From contig CAZYYO010000059.1 in the NCBI GenBank assembly GCA_964650965.1, positions 1 through 13,851 on the forward strand: 13,851 nt of DNA, given 5' to 3'. Position 1 is the first letter of the stretch; every line of letters begins with the position of its first letter. Made by a program: the position numbers and the translations under genes. This DNA is from CAZYYO01 sp964650965. GTDB taxonomy: Bacteria > Bacillota > Clostridia > Lachnospirales > Lachnospiraceae. Positions 1 through 6,748 of the stretch are shown here, in pieces. The notes beneath the pieces are model-generated. The model did no database searches. It saw nothing but the letters and a program-made list of their open reading frames with translations, and was not told where the DNA came from.

Positions 1-588
1 GTCTGTCATTTTTCCAAGGGAAACGAACTGATATCCGATAACTTCTCCATCTTCATCAAGAGCGATACCTGTAACATATCCTTCAGCCATCTCTAAGTAA
101 CGAACACCCTTTGCCAGTGTACCATACATAGTACCAACCTGTGAACGAAGACCCTTACCTAAATCTTCCAGACCAGCACCTACTGGAAGTCCATCTTCTG
201 AGAATGCACTCTGTGTACGACCGTAAACGATCTGTAAGAATAATTCTCTCATAGCGGTGTTGATCGCATCACATACCAAGTCAGTATTTAATGCTTCTAA
301 GATTGTTTTTCCCTGTAAGATTTCTGCTGCCATAGCTGCAGAATGAGTCATACCAGAGCAACCGATGGTTTCGATTAATGCTTCCTGGATGATTCCCTCT
401 TTAACATTTAAAGATAATTTGCAGGCACCCTGCTGTGGAGCACACCAGCCAATACCATGTGTGAATCCTGATACATCTTCAATTTTCTTTGAGTGAACCC
501 ATTTTCCTTCTTCAGGAATTGGAGCTGGTTCATGCTTTGCGCCCTTAGCAACTGGACACATGTTTTCAACTTCCTTCGTGTAAATCAT
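1..588 (-). CDS. NifU-like iron-sulfur cluster assembly scaffold protein (3' end cut by window)
   Basis: The reverse strand reads through 196 codons from ATG at 588 to the window edge without a stop, so the C-terminus lies outside. I translated it by hand. It starts MIYTKEVENMCPVAKGAKHE and contains GWCAPQQGACKLSL (residues 48-61) and GCSGMTHSAAMA (76-87), the latter resembling the cysteine-containing loop of the IscU/NifU/SufU fold. Cysteines are at 11, 49, 57, 77 and 106. From memory of the family, this is the clostridial scaffold-like protein usually encoded beside a GGGtGRT protein; that partner would lie beyond position 1. The start is supported by AGGAGT at 595-600, seven bases upstream. 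Role in Fe-S cluster assembly is inferred from family; the substrate clients are unknown. A 148-bp spacer with an inverted repeat separates it from the TM2 gene, so it probably has its own promoter. Confidence 0.85.
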   Translation of the reverse strand, partial: MIYTKEVENMCPVAKGAKHEPAPIPEEGKWVHSKKIEDVSGFTHGIGWCAPQQGACKLSLNVKEGIIQEALIETIGCSGMTHSAAMAAEILQGKTILEALNTDLVCDAINTAMRELFLQIVYGRTQSAFSEDGLPVGAGLEDLGKGLRSQVGTMYGTLAKGVRYLEMAEGYVTGIALDEDGEVIGYQFVSLGKMTD

Positions 589-613
589 TTTAAGACTCCT
601 TTCGTATGCGTAA

Positions 614-645
614 AAGATAACATGTCAAATTTTTAACATTGACAT
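614..645 (-). promoter_or_regulatory. Possible promoter/operator before the NifU-like gene
   Basis: ATGTCAA (622-628) and TTGACAT (639-645) form a perfect 7-bp inverted repeat with a 10-base AT-rich spacer. On the minus strand, TGTTATCTT (622-614) could be an extended -10 element overlapping one arm, but no good -35 sits at the right distance. A repressor or redox regulator of the Fe-S gene could bind here; which one is not identifiable, and it does not match a Fur 7-1-7 box. Confidence 0.35.
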
Positions 646-736
646 ACTGAGGTTATTTTCGCATATTTTCACATATTCGTCTAGTACTTATTCCTTGTTT
701 TTACAATTTTCTACAAAAGCCGGGGGCAACAAAATG

Positions 737-1168
737 CTACGACTTTAATGGTCGTCCCTGTCCATCTACGGCAATATTTCCAGTAAGAATTAAAATTCCT
801 TCTACAAATCCCCAGATTTCAATTGCAGCAACAAGAAATCCTCCGATTACAATACAGCTTAATAAAATTCCTACAATGGTAAGAACCAGCTGAACTACTG
901 CCTTAGAGGTATAGCCCAGATAGAAATTATGTACGCCGAAGGCTCCCAGGAAGATTCCTAAGAGTCCTGCTGCTATTTTTGATTTGCTGTCTTCACTGGT
1001 GATATTTAATGGCACGCCACAATTCATACATACCGTAGCAGCTGGGGGAACCGGCTTACCGCAGGACTGACAGAAATTATTCCCCTTGCCCTTGGGTGCT
1101 CCACATTTCACACATACTACCGCCTCGTCTGTAACGTAGGCCTCTCCACAATGTTTACAATAATACAT
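737..1168 (-). CDS. Double zinc-ribbon TM2-domain membrane protein
   Basis: I place the start at the ATG at 1168, not the upstream in-frame ATG at 1192, because GGAGG (at about 1175-1179) lies just before it and the protein then begins MYYCKHCGEAY. The product is 143 residues. It has two CxxC-type zinc ribbons (C4/C7 with C19/C22; C33/C36 with C47/C50), a polar linker, then a TM2 domain (about 65-130): LGAFGVHNFYLGY at 74-86, a second hydrophobic helix, and EIWGFVEGILILTG at 117-130. TM2 proteins are small two-helix membrane proteins; the tandem zinc ribbons suggest the N-terminus contacts protein or nucleic acid on the cytoplasmic side. Function is unknown. It is probably the last gene of the ATPase-topB-acetyltransferase run, 44 bases after the acetyltransferase gene. 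Confidence 0.88.
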   Translation of the reverse strand: MYYCKHCGEAYVTDEAVVCVKCGAPKGKGNNFCQSCGKPVPPAATVCMNCGVPLNITSEDSKSKIAAGLLGIFLGAFGVHNFYLGYTSKAVVQLVLTIVGILLSCIVIGGFLVAAIEIWGFVEGILILTGNIAVDGQGRPLKS

Positions 1169-1192
1169 ATCGTTTCCTCCTTCAGATTGCAT

Positions 1193-1216
1193 GTAAGAAT
1201 ACTGAAATACTCTTAC
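1193..1216 (-). other. Intercistronic hairpin between acetyltransferase and TM2 genes
   Basis: GTAAGAATA (1193-1201) pairs with TACTCTTAC (1208-1216), nine pairs with one G-U when read as minus-strand RNA, loop of six. It overlaps the stop codon of the acetyltransferase gene. No U-tract follows, so it looks like an mRNA stability or processing element and not a full terminator. This is inference from sequence only. Confidence 0.4.
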
Positions 1217-1884
1217 TCCTTCTTAGTTACTACTTCATTTTTATTTTTGTAAATAGAATTTGCTGGGACAACACCTCTCACAGAAGAAAGAGGATAAACA
1301 TTGGTATGGCATCCAATAACGGTTCCTGGATTTAATACACTGTTGCATCCAACCTCTACATAATTTCCCAGCATAGCACCGAATTTCTTTAATCCGGTAG
1401 GAATTTCCTCTGTTTTATTTTTAACTACTACCAGTGTTTTATCTGACTTCACATTAGAAGTAATAGAACCAGCTCCCATATGAGACTTGTAACCCAGAAT
1501 GGAATCTCCTACATAATTATAATGAGGCACCTGTACACTGTTGAAAATCACCACATTTTTTAATTCGGTAGAATTACCTACCACAGACCCTTTTCCTACA
1601 ATGGCATTTCCTCTGATAAATGCGCAGTGCCTAACCTCTGCATTTTCATCAATAATTAAAGGTCCATTTAAGAAAGCCGTTTTTGCTACCACAGCATTCT
1701 TTGCAATCCAGATATCATCTCCTAATCGATCATATTTATCTAAGTCCAGGGTTGCTCCCAGGCTCATAATAAATGCGCCGATTTTAGGCAGTGCCTCCCA
1801 AGGATAGGTGAGACCTTGAAACAAGTCCGCTGCGATTGTCTCCTGTAAATTGTACATATTACTGATTTTGCATTCATCCATCAT
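1213..1884 (-). CDS. GlmU C-terminal-like left-handed beta-helix acetyltransferase
   Basis: A 223-residue protein, starting at ATG 1884 four bases after the topB stop. The reading frame is open further upstream to an ATG at 1950, but that would overlap topB by 62 bases, and the GGAAAGGG stretch before 1884 gives a better though weak ribosome binding site; a second ATG at 1881 is equally possible. From about residue 55 to 205 it has hexapeptide-repeat (left-handed beta-helix) sequence. GNSTELKN (103-110), HYNYVGDSILG (121-131) and GAGSITSN (137-144) line up with the acetyltransferase half of GlmU, with H121 at the position of the GlmU catalytic histidine. KKFGAMLGNYVEVG (166-179) is typical of archaeal-type sugar-phosphate acetyltransferases. 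The GlmU-type nucleotidyltransferase domain is absent. Such proteins are often annotated UDP-GlcNAc pyrophosphorylase, which the missing domain does not support. The acceptor sugar is unknown. Confidence 0.82.
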   Translation of the reverse strand: MMDECKISNMYNLQETIAADLFQGLTYPWEALPKIGAFIMSLGATLDLDKYDRLGDDIWIAKNAVVAKTAFLNGPLIIDENAEVRHCAFIRGNAIVGKGSVVGNSTELKNVVIFNSVQVPHYNYVGDSILGYKSHMGAGSITSNVKSDKTLVVVKNKTEEIPTGLKKFGAMLGNYVEVGCNSVLNPGTVIGCHTNVYPLSSVRGVVPANSIYKNKNEVVTKKE

Positions 1885-1888
1885 AACT

Positions 1889-3979
1889 TTATTTTCCCTT
1901 TCCTTTCTTATAATACTGTGCCGCTTTCTGATAATACTGGGGCAGCACATACTGTATTCTATTATTTGAAATTACATTACTTGTTCTTCGTTTGATAAAA
2001 TCTTCTAATTTTACCATATAGTCATCTGCTGTAATACTTCCCTCTGCCACATAATTTAATCCCTTCTCCCAGCTGGCTGTCAGTTTGGGATTCAGCAGAG
2101 ATGATATAGAGGTATGAACCACATCATAAATCATCTCTCCCCGTAGTGTTGGGGAAATAATCTGAGTTTTCTTATTTAAATCCAGGTATTTATTATTTAC
2201 CAGCTTTTTCAGAATTTCTGCTCGAGTTGCAGAAGTTCCAATACCGCTTCCCTTAATTTGAGCCCGCAGCTCTTCATCCTCGATGAGCTGTCCTGCGTTT
2301 TCCATAGCAAGAATCAGGGAACCGGAATTATATCGTTTAGGAGGAGAGGTCTCTCCTTCTTTAATAGATAAGGTGGAAAGCTCTACTTCATCGCCTTTCT
2401 TTAATTTAGATATAATTTCCGCCATATCCATGGATATTTCTTTTTCTTCTGATTCATCCTGGGAATCTTCTTCGTCCTTCTCCGGTTCCTGAGAGGCATC
2501 CTCTTTCTTTTTCTTCTTAAAGGAATACTCCATAACCTTCAGATATCCCGGGTCCACCAGATATTTATCTGTGGCAAAGAACTGTTCCCCATTTACTTCC
2601 ACTGTCATATTAATCTTCTCATAAATGGCCGGTGGAAAGAAGATAGCAAGAAATCTTCTTACAATGGCTTCATATACATGTAAGGCTCTGGGATTTAGGC
2701 TTTTGATAGCATTCATTCCCTGTCCTGTAGGAATCACAGCATAATGGTCGGTAATCTGCTTATCATTAACATAGCGGGTCTTGGCAATTCCCTTGTAGCT
2801 CCCACTCTCTAAAATCTCCGTAGCAAAGGGCTGCATTCCTGGAATATTTCTTAATCCTCCAATGTTCTTATGTATCTCCTTGGCCACTGCAGTAGACAAA
2901 ACTCTTGCATCGGTTCTAGGATAGGTTACCAGCTTCTTCTCATACAACTCCTGAATAATTGCCAGGGTCTCATCCGGACTGATTTTAAAGAATTTAGAAC
3001 AATCATTTTGCAGCTCGGCCAGATTATATAAAAGTGGAGGATTCTTTTTTTCCTTCTTCTTGGTAATGCTGATAATCTTACCTACGCGATTGGCATCCAC
3101 CTGATCTTCATCGGTAAAGGACAAGGTTTCTGACTCCACATCCATGATTTCTTCAATAAGCTTAATGGCAGAGGATTTTTCCTTGAATCCATTCTCTTTA
3201 TATAGCAAAGGAGAATTATAATAACGACTTCCCTCTACAGCCTTCCATTCCATGGTAAGGCTGGCCTGAGACATGGATACATTTCCCAGCACCCGATAAA
3301 ATGGTGTTTTCACAAAATCACGAATTTCCCGTTCTCTTTCCACTACCATTCCAAGAACACAGGTCATCACTCGTCCCACAGAAATCACACAATACTTTTC
3401 ATTTAGAAAGTTTGCCATAGAATTTCCATACTTAATGGTAAGCAGGCGAGAAAAATTAATGCCCATAAGATAATCTTCCTTGGCACGAAGATAAGCCGCA
3501 TCTGACAGATTATCATACTCTGATAAATCCTTGGCTTCCTTGATTCCTCGAAGAATTTCTTCCTCTGTCTGGGAATCAATCCACACACGTCGTCTTTTTT
3601 TTCCTGTGACATGTGCCATTTGCTCCACCAGTCGATAAATGTACTCTCCTTCTCTTCCCGAGTCAGTACATACATAAATGGTTTCCACATCTTCCCGGTT
3701 CAGCAAGCCTGCCACAATCTGATACTGCTTGCTGGCACTGCCAATTACCTCATACTTAAATTCCTCCGGCATAAAGGGCAGGGTATCTAATCGCCACTTT
3801 TTATATTTCTCATCATATACCTCTGGGTAGCTCATAGTTACCAGATGACCAACGCACCAGGTAACAATAATATTGGCACTTTCAATATAACCATCATGAT
3901 TGCTCATCTGCTCCTTTAGTGCTTTGGCAAATTCACGGGCAACACTTGGTTTTTCTGCGATAAATAAGGATTTCCCCAT
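1889..3979 (-). CDS. topB: DNA topoisomerase III (type IA)
   Basis: A 696-residue type IA topoisomerase that relaxes or decatenates DNA through a transient 5'-phosphotyrosine. The TOPRIM domain is at the N-terminus: FIAEKPSVA (6-14, catalytic Glu9) and CTDSGREGEYIYR (104-116, acidic metal-binding residues). The active-site motif TYPRTDARVLS (352-362) gives Tyr353. GSGIGTSATRAEI (577-589) is the conserved motif near the end of the core. No C-terminal zinc fingers are present, which fits TopB and not TopA. A lysine-rich then strongly acidic stretch at about 488-515 interrupts the domain between the toroid and the 550s motif. The start at 3979 lies 18 bases after the upstream ATPase stop, with only a weak AGAAAGAAG site, so translational coupling is likely. 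It is followed four bases later by the acetyltransferase gene. Length is normal for TopB. Confidence 0.97.
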   Translation of the reverse strand: MGKSLFIAEKPSVAREFAKALKEQMSNHDGYIESANIIVTWCVGHLVTMSYPEVYDEKYKKWRLDTLPFMPEEFKYEVIGSASKQYQIVAGLLNREDVETIYVCTDSGREGEYIYRLVEQMAHVTGKKRRRVWIDSQTEEEILRGIKEAKDLSEYDNLSDAAYLRAKEDYLMGINFSRLLTIKYGNSMANFLNEKYCVISVGRVMTCVLGMVVEREREIRDFVKTPFYRVLGNVSMSQASLTMEWKAVEGSRYYNSPLLYKENGFKEKSSAIKLIEEIMDVESETLSFTDEDQVDANRVGKIISITKKKEKKNPPLLYNLAELQNDCSKFFKISPDETLAIIQELYEKKLVTYPRTDARVLSTAVAKEIHKNIGGLRNIPGMQPFATEILESGSYKGIAKTRYVNDKQITDHYAVIPTGQGMNAIKSLNPRALHVYEAIVRRFLAIFFPPAIYEKINMTVEVNGEQFFATDKYLVDPGYLKVMEYSFKKKKKEDASQEPEKDEEDSQDESEEKEISMDMAEIISKLKKGDEVELSTLSIKEGETSPPKRYNSGSLILAMENAGQLIEDEELRAQIKGSGIGTSATRAEILKKLVNNKYLDLNKKTQIISPTLRGEMIYDVVHTSISSLLNPKLTASWEKGLNYVAEGSITADDYMVKLEDFIKRRTSNVISNNRIQYVLPQYYQKAAQYYKKGKGK

Positions 3980-3997
3980 ATATTCTAATACTTCTTT

Positions 3998-5359
3998 CTA
4001 TAATTCATTCATATCTACTAAAATCACTTCCGGATTCTGTTTTGCCAGAGCCTTCAGCTGTTCATCAAAGGTCTTAGCCGAAAACAGATAACAAGTCTTA
4101 GCAGTAATTTTGGCTTTCTTCATATTATCTAGTAACGCCTCATATGCTTCGAAGGTTAATTCCTTCTCCCGCCAATTACAAATACCAACTACATTTTCAC
4201 GAATCTCATTTTGCCCGATAATATCTATAGTTCCCGATTTTCCAATCCAGGTTCCTGTCTTCACCATCTTAATTGGCACCTTGCCAATGAGATTCAAAAG
4301 CTGAAGATATTCGGTACACACCTGTACAAAATAACGATTCAGATAATCGTCCAGCTCCCGGGCAATATACTGATCATAAAATGATTCTGGTGACAACACA
4401 TATAAATCTGACAAATGTGGATATACAAACTTAAACCAGAAATTAACATAATTGTTGCCAATTCGATAGATTCCCTTTTTGGCATTATCCCAGCCACCTG
4501 TTTCAAAGGACACCACCTTCTCCATTACGTCAAAGGCTGTAAGATTTTTTATATATACGCTGATTTTCGCCCTGGAATAGCCTGTATCCTTATACAAATC
4601 ATTCAGCTTCTCATTGCCTGCAGCCACAGAAGCTAAAATCGTGTCATAAACAGATAATTCCCGTAATTCGGAGCGGATAAAGCCTTCTGCCTCTTCAAAC
4701 AAGAATCCATTGGGGTCTAAAATATTATTGCAAATATTCTCTCGAATACTCTTCTTCCCATTCCAGCGATTTAAATAGGCTGGAACACCCCCTAAAATTC
4801 CATAGGTCTGTGTACACTCTGCCACAGAATAGGATGGAAATGCACGAACAATATCAATAAACTTCACATCCTCTAGCTTAATCAGATCATCAATTCGTTT
4901 ATATTCCTCCCCCAGGCAATCCTTCATTTCCCGATCTGTCCAGGCCACAGAGGAATTCATAAGAATAATCATAACCGGTCCCGGGTACAGCCGTTTTCCT
5001 TTCAGCTTCACCAGACTGGCAAACATACTGCTATCCTTCTTCACAATATCCTGAAATTCGTCAATGACAACCACTAATTTACTGGCATCTCCGCTTTTAA
5101 TTCGATTAAAGCACTCATCATAGCTATCCTTTACCAGAGACACCTGATACTGTTCTTTCACTTCATTTTGAAGCTGACGGAGCTGTTCCATGGGAGAGGC
5201 ATTCCTTCCACGATAATAAAACACCTTCTTATCAGAAACAAAATCCCGAATCAACGCTTCCTTCTGGCAGCCACGTCTGCCGTAAAGGACGATCATCTGA
5301 TTTCCTTCCATCTCATATATGCTTTCCAGTCTTTTTCTTTCTCCTGGTCGTCCGATCAT
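3998..5359 (-). CDS. ATPase_2/DUF234-type protein with degenerate P-loop and nuclease-like motifs
   Basis: A 453-residue protein with the layout of the archaeal-type ATPase family (ATPase_2 followed by a DUF234 C-terminal domain). It opens MIGRPGERKRLESIYE, typical of the family. The P-loop region reads LYGRRGCQKEALI (25-37), where family members normally have GRRRVGKT: the second Gly and the Thr/Ser are replaced by Gln and Glu. Walker B is intact (LVVVIDEFQD, 95-104). A winged-helix-like region follows (about 235-300), then NFWFKFVYPHLSDL (306-319), a DUF234 hallmark. In the C-terminal PD-(D/E)xK-like core, TIDIIG (377-382) keeps the Asp but the expected E-x-K strand reads GICNWREKE (392-400). 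So neither ATP hydrolysis nor nuclease activity looks likely. It starts at ATG 5359 with GAGGTGG eight bases upstream and is first in the run leading to topB. Function unknown; a regulatory or scaffold role is inference. Confidence 0.85.
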   Translation of the reverse strand: MIGRPGERKRLESIYEMEGNQMIVLYGRRGCQKEALIRDFVSDKKVFYYRGRNASPMEQLRQLQNEVKEQYQVSLVKDSYDECFNRIKSGDASKLVVVIDEFQDIVKKDSSMFASLVKLKGKRLYPGPVMIILMNSSVAWTDREMKDCLGEEYKRIDDLIKLEDVKFIDIVRAFPSYSVAECTQTYGILGGVPAYLNRWNGKKSIRENICNNILDPNGFLFEEAEGFIRSELRELSVYDTILASVAAGNEKLNDLYKDTGYSRAKISVYIKNLTAFDVMEKVVSFETGGWDNAKKGIYRIGNNYVNFWFKFVYPHLSDLYVLSPESFYDQYIARELDDYLNRYFVQVCTEYLQLLNLIGKVPIKMVKTGTWIGKSGTIDIIGQNEIRENVVGICNWREKELTFEAYEALLDNMKKAKITAKTCYLFSAKTFDEQLKALAKQNPEVILVDMNEL

Positions 5360-5402
5360 ACTTCCACCTCAATAACTACTTACTTGCTAATCGCTATCCT
5401 AT

Positions 5403-5431
5403 ATTATACCTAACTTCCTATAAAATGACAA
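5403..5431 (-). promoter_or_regulatory. Sigma-A-type promoter for ATPase-topB run
   Basis: On the minus strand, TTGTCA (5431-5426) and TATAAT (5408-5403) are separated by exactly 17 bases. This matches the housekeeping consensus at 11 of 12 positions. Predicted transcription start is near 5396, giving a leader of roughly 37 bases before the ATPase start at 5359. Confidence 0.85.
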
Positions 5432-5440
5432 TGTAAGACA

Positions 5441-5483
5441 CATAAAAAATCCTGATTTTATCATAAAAATAAAATCAGGATTT
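5441..5483 (-). terminator. Rho-independent terminator of asd
   Basis: A perfect 15-bp inverted repeat (5447-5461 with 5469-5483, 7-base loop) lies 28 bases after the asd stop. Read on the minus strand, the stem is followed directly by a run of U (complement of the A-run at 5444-5449). The stem is AT-rich except for its CCTGA core but long. It insulates asd from the promoter at 5403-5431. Confidence 0.88.
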
Positions 5484-5511
5484 AAATTCGTGCCAAATTT
5501 CTTTTCAGAAT

Positions 5512-6597
5512 TTATTTCTTCTCAATATACCCCTGTACCTTCAGCAGTTCTGCACATAGAACAGCTCCACCTGCCGCTCCACGAACGGTATTATGTGATA
5601 ATCCAACAAATTTCCAATCGTATACAGTATCCTCACGAAGACGTCCCACACTGATTCCCATTCCATTTTCATAATTCACATCCAGCTGAACCTGTGGACG
5701 ATTATCCTCCGTCATATAACGGATAAACTGCTTAGGTGCACTAGGAAGCTGTAATTCCTGTGGTAATCCGGAATAATTCTCCAATGCTGCAATTAACTGC
5801 TCCTTGGTAGGTTTCTTCTTGAATTTTACAAATACAGCTGCAGTATGACCGTTTAATACAGGAACACGAATACACTGACAGGTAATCACTGGGCTGGTAG
5901 CAGGAACAATGACACCATCCTTGATTTCACCCCAGATACGCAACGGCTCCTTTTCGCTCTTTTCTTCTTCACCGCCAATAAATGGAATAATATTTCCTTC
6001 CATTTCCGGCCATTCCTTGAAGGTCTTGCCTGCGCCTGAAATTGCCTGATATGTAGTAGCAACCACTTCATATGGCTCAAATTCCTTCCATGCTGTAAGA
6101 ACAGGTGCATAGGACTGAATCGAACAGTTTGGTTTTACAGCCACAAAGCCTCTCTTGGTTCCCAGTCTCTTCTTCTGGAATTCAATCACCTTCATATGCT
6201 CTGGATTAATCTCAGGAACAACCATAGGAACATCCGGTGTCCATCTATGAGCACTGTTGTTAGATACAACTGGGGTCTCTGTCTTAGCATAAGCTTCTTC
6301 AATGGCCTTGATTTCATCCTTTGTCATATCCACTGCACTAAATACGAAATCAACCTGTGAAGCAACCTCTTCTACTTCATTTACATTCTTTACAACAATA
6401 TTCTTCACAGCCTCTGGCATCGGTGTATCCATCTTCCATCTATTGCCAACGGCAGCTTCATATGTCTGTCCAGCACTTCTTGGGCTTGCTGCGATGGTGG
6501 TCACCTGAAACCATGGGTGATTCTCTAATAATGAAATGAATCGCTGTCCAACCATACCTGTTCCGCCTAAAATGCCTACTCTTAATTTCTCGCTCAT
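5512..6597 (-). CDS. asd: Aspartate-semialdehyde dehydrogenase (archaeal/fungal-type)
   Basis: A 361-residue enzyme that converts L-aspartyl-4-phosphate to aspartate-4-semialdehyde with NADPH, the branch point to lysine/diaminopimelate, threonine and methionine. Evidence: the NADP-binding loop GILGGTGMVGQRF (8-20); SNNSAHRW (112-119); the active-site cysteine in VKPNCSIQS (154-162, Cys158); QAISGAGK (184-191); and RVPVLNGHTA (244-253) with the likely catalytic His251. The sequence fits the archaeal/fungal-type Asd subfamily and not the E. coli type. The start at 6597 has AGGAG seven to eight bases upstream. It appears monocistronic: a terminator follows at 5441-5483, and a 149-bp spacer separates it from argH. 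The leader carries a 20-bp palindrome and two tandem 21-bp repeats, suggesting specific regulation. No lysine riboswitch would fit in the short leader. Confidence 0.96.
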   Translation of the reverse strand: MSEKLRVGILGGTGMVGQRFISLLENHPWFQVTTIAASPRSAGQTYEAAVGNRWKMDTPMPEAVKNIVVKNVNEVEEVASQVDFVFSAVDMTKDEIKAIEEAYAKTETPVVSNNSAHRWTPDVPMVVPEINPEHMKVIEFQKKRLGTKRGFVAVKPNCSIQSYAPVLTAWKEFEPYEVVATTYQAISGAGKTFKEWPEMEGNIIPFIGGEEEKSEKEPLRIWGEIKDGVIVPATSPVITCQCIRVPVLNGHTAAVFVKFKKKPTKEQLIAALENYSGLPQELQLPSAPKQFIRYMTEDNRPQVQLDVNYENGMGISVGRLREDTVYDWKFVGLSHNTVRGAAGGAVLCAELLKVQGYIEKK

Positions 6598-6623
6598 TGT
6601 TATCTCCTATTCCTTCCCATTTT

Positions 6624-6643
6624 TGTATGATACTTATCATACA
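6624..6643. promoter_or_regulatory. 20-bp palindromic operator candidate in asd leader
   Basis: TGTATGATA (6624-6632) and TATCATACA (6635-6643) form a perfect 9-bp inverted repeat with a 2-base centre. It lies 26 bases upstream of the asd start codon and just upstream of its ribosome binding site, downstream of the probable promoter. This is the geometry of a repressor roadblock site. The binding protein is not identifiable from the sequence. Confidence 0.55.
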
Positions 6644-6668
6644 TTTTCAAAAACACATTTCTTCTAAT

Positions 6669-6710
6669 ATGTCTTTCTGCGGCATACAAATGTCTTTCTG
6701 TGGAATATAT
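6669..6710. repeat. Tandem direct repeat, two 21-bp units, in asd leader
   Basis: Unit 1 is 6669-6689 and unit 2 is 6690-6710; they match at 17 of 21 positions and share ATGTCTTTCTG at their left end. Two turns of helix per unit would put both copies on the same DNA face. The second unit abuts the TATAAT of the asd promoter candidate. Confidence 0.6.
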
Positions 6711-6735
6711 TATAATATTTAGACAAAAAAAGCAA
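6709..6735 (-). promoter_or_regulatory. Candidate asd promoter
   Basis: On the minus strand, TATAAT (6714-6709) is a perfect -10. The best -35 candidate, TTGCTT (6735-6730), is only 15 bases away, so the promoter may be weak or activator-dependent. It overlaps the hairpin at the end of argH. Confidence 0.45.
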
Positions 6736-6748
6736 CCCCTTTTTGTCT
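6721..6748 (-). terminator. Weak terminator-like hairpin at the end of argH
   Basis: AGACAAAAA (6721-6729) and TTTTTGTCT (6740-6748) are a perfect 9-bp inverted repeat with a 10-base loop, overlapping the argH stop codon. On the minus strand the seven-T run is within the 3' arm and not after it. It is therefore not a classical terminator, and some read-through into asd is possible. Confidence 0.35.

Noticed and set aside
720..729. Terminator after the TM2 gene (GCCGGGGGC)
   Set aside because: The stem would be only three pairs and no U-run follows directly.
1885..1950. Longer N-terminus for the acetyltransferase (start at 1950)
   Set aside because: It would overlap topB by 62 bases and adds an arginine-rich stretch that is just the topB C-terminus read out of frame.
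6598..6746. Lysine riboswitch (L-box) before asd
   Set aside because: The spacer is only 149 bases and shows a palindrome and direct repeats, not the multi-helix L-box layout.
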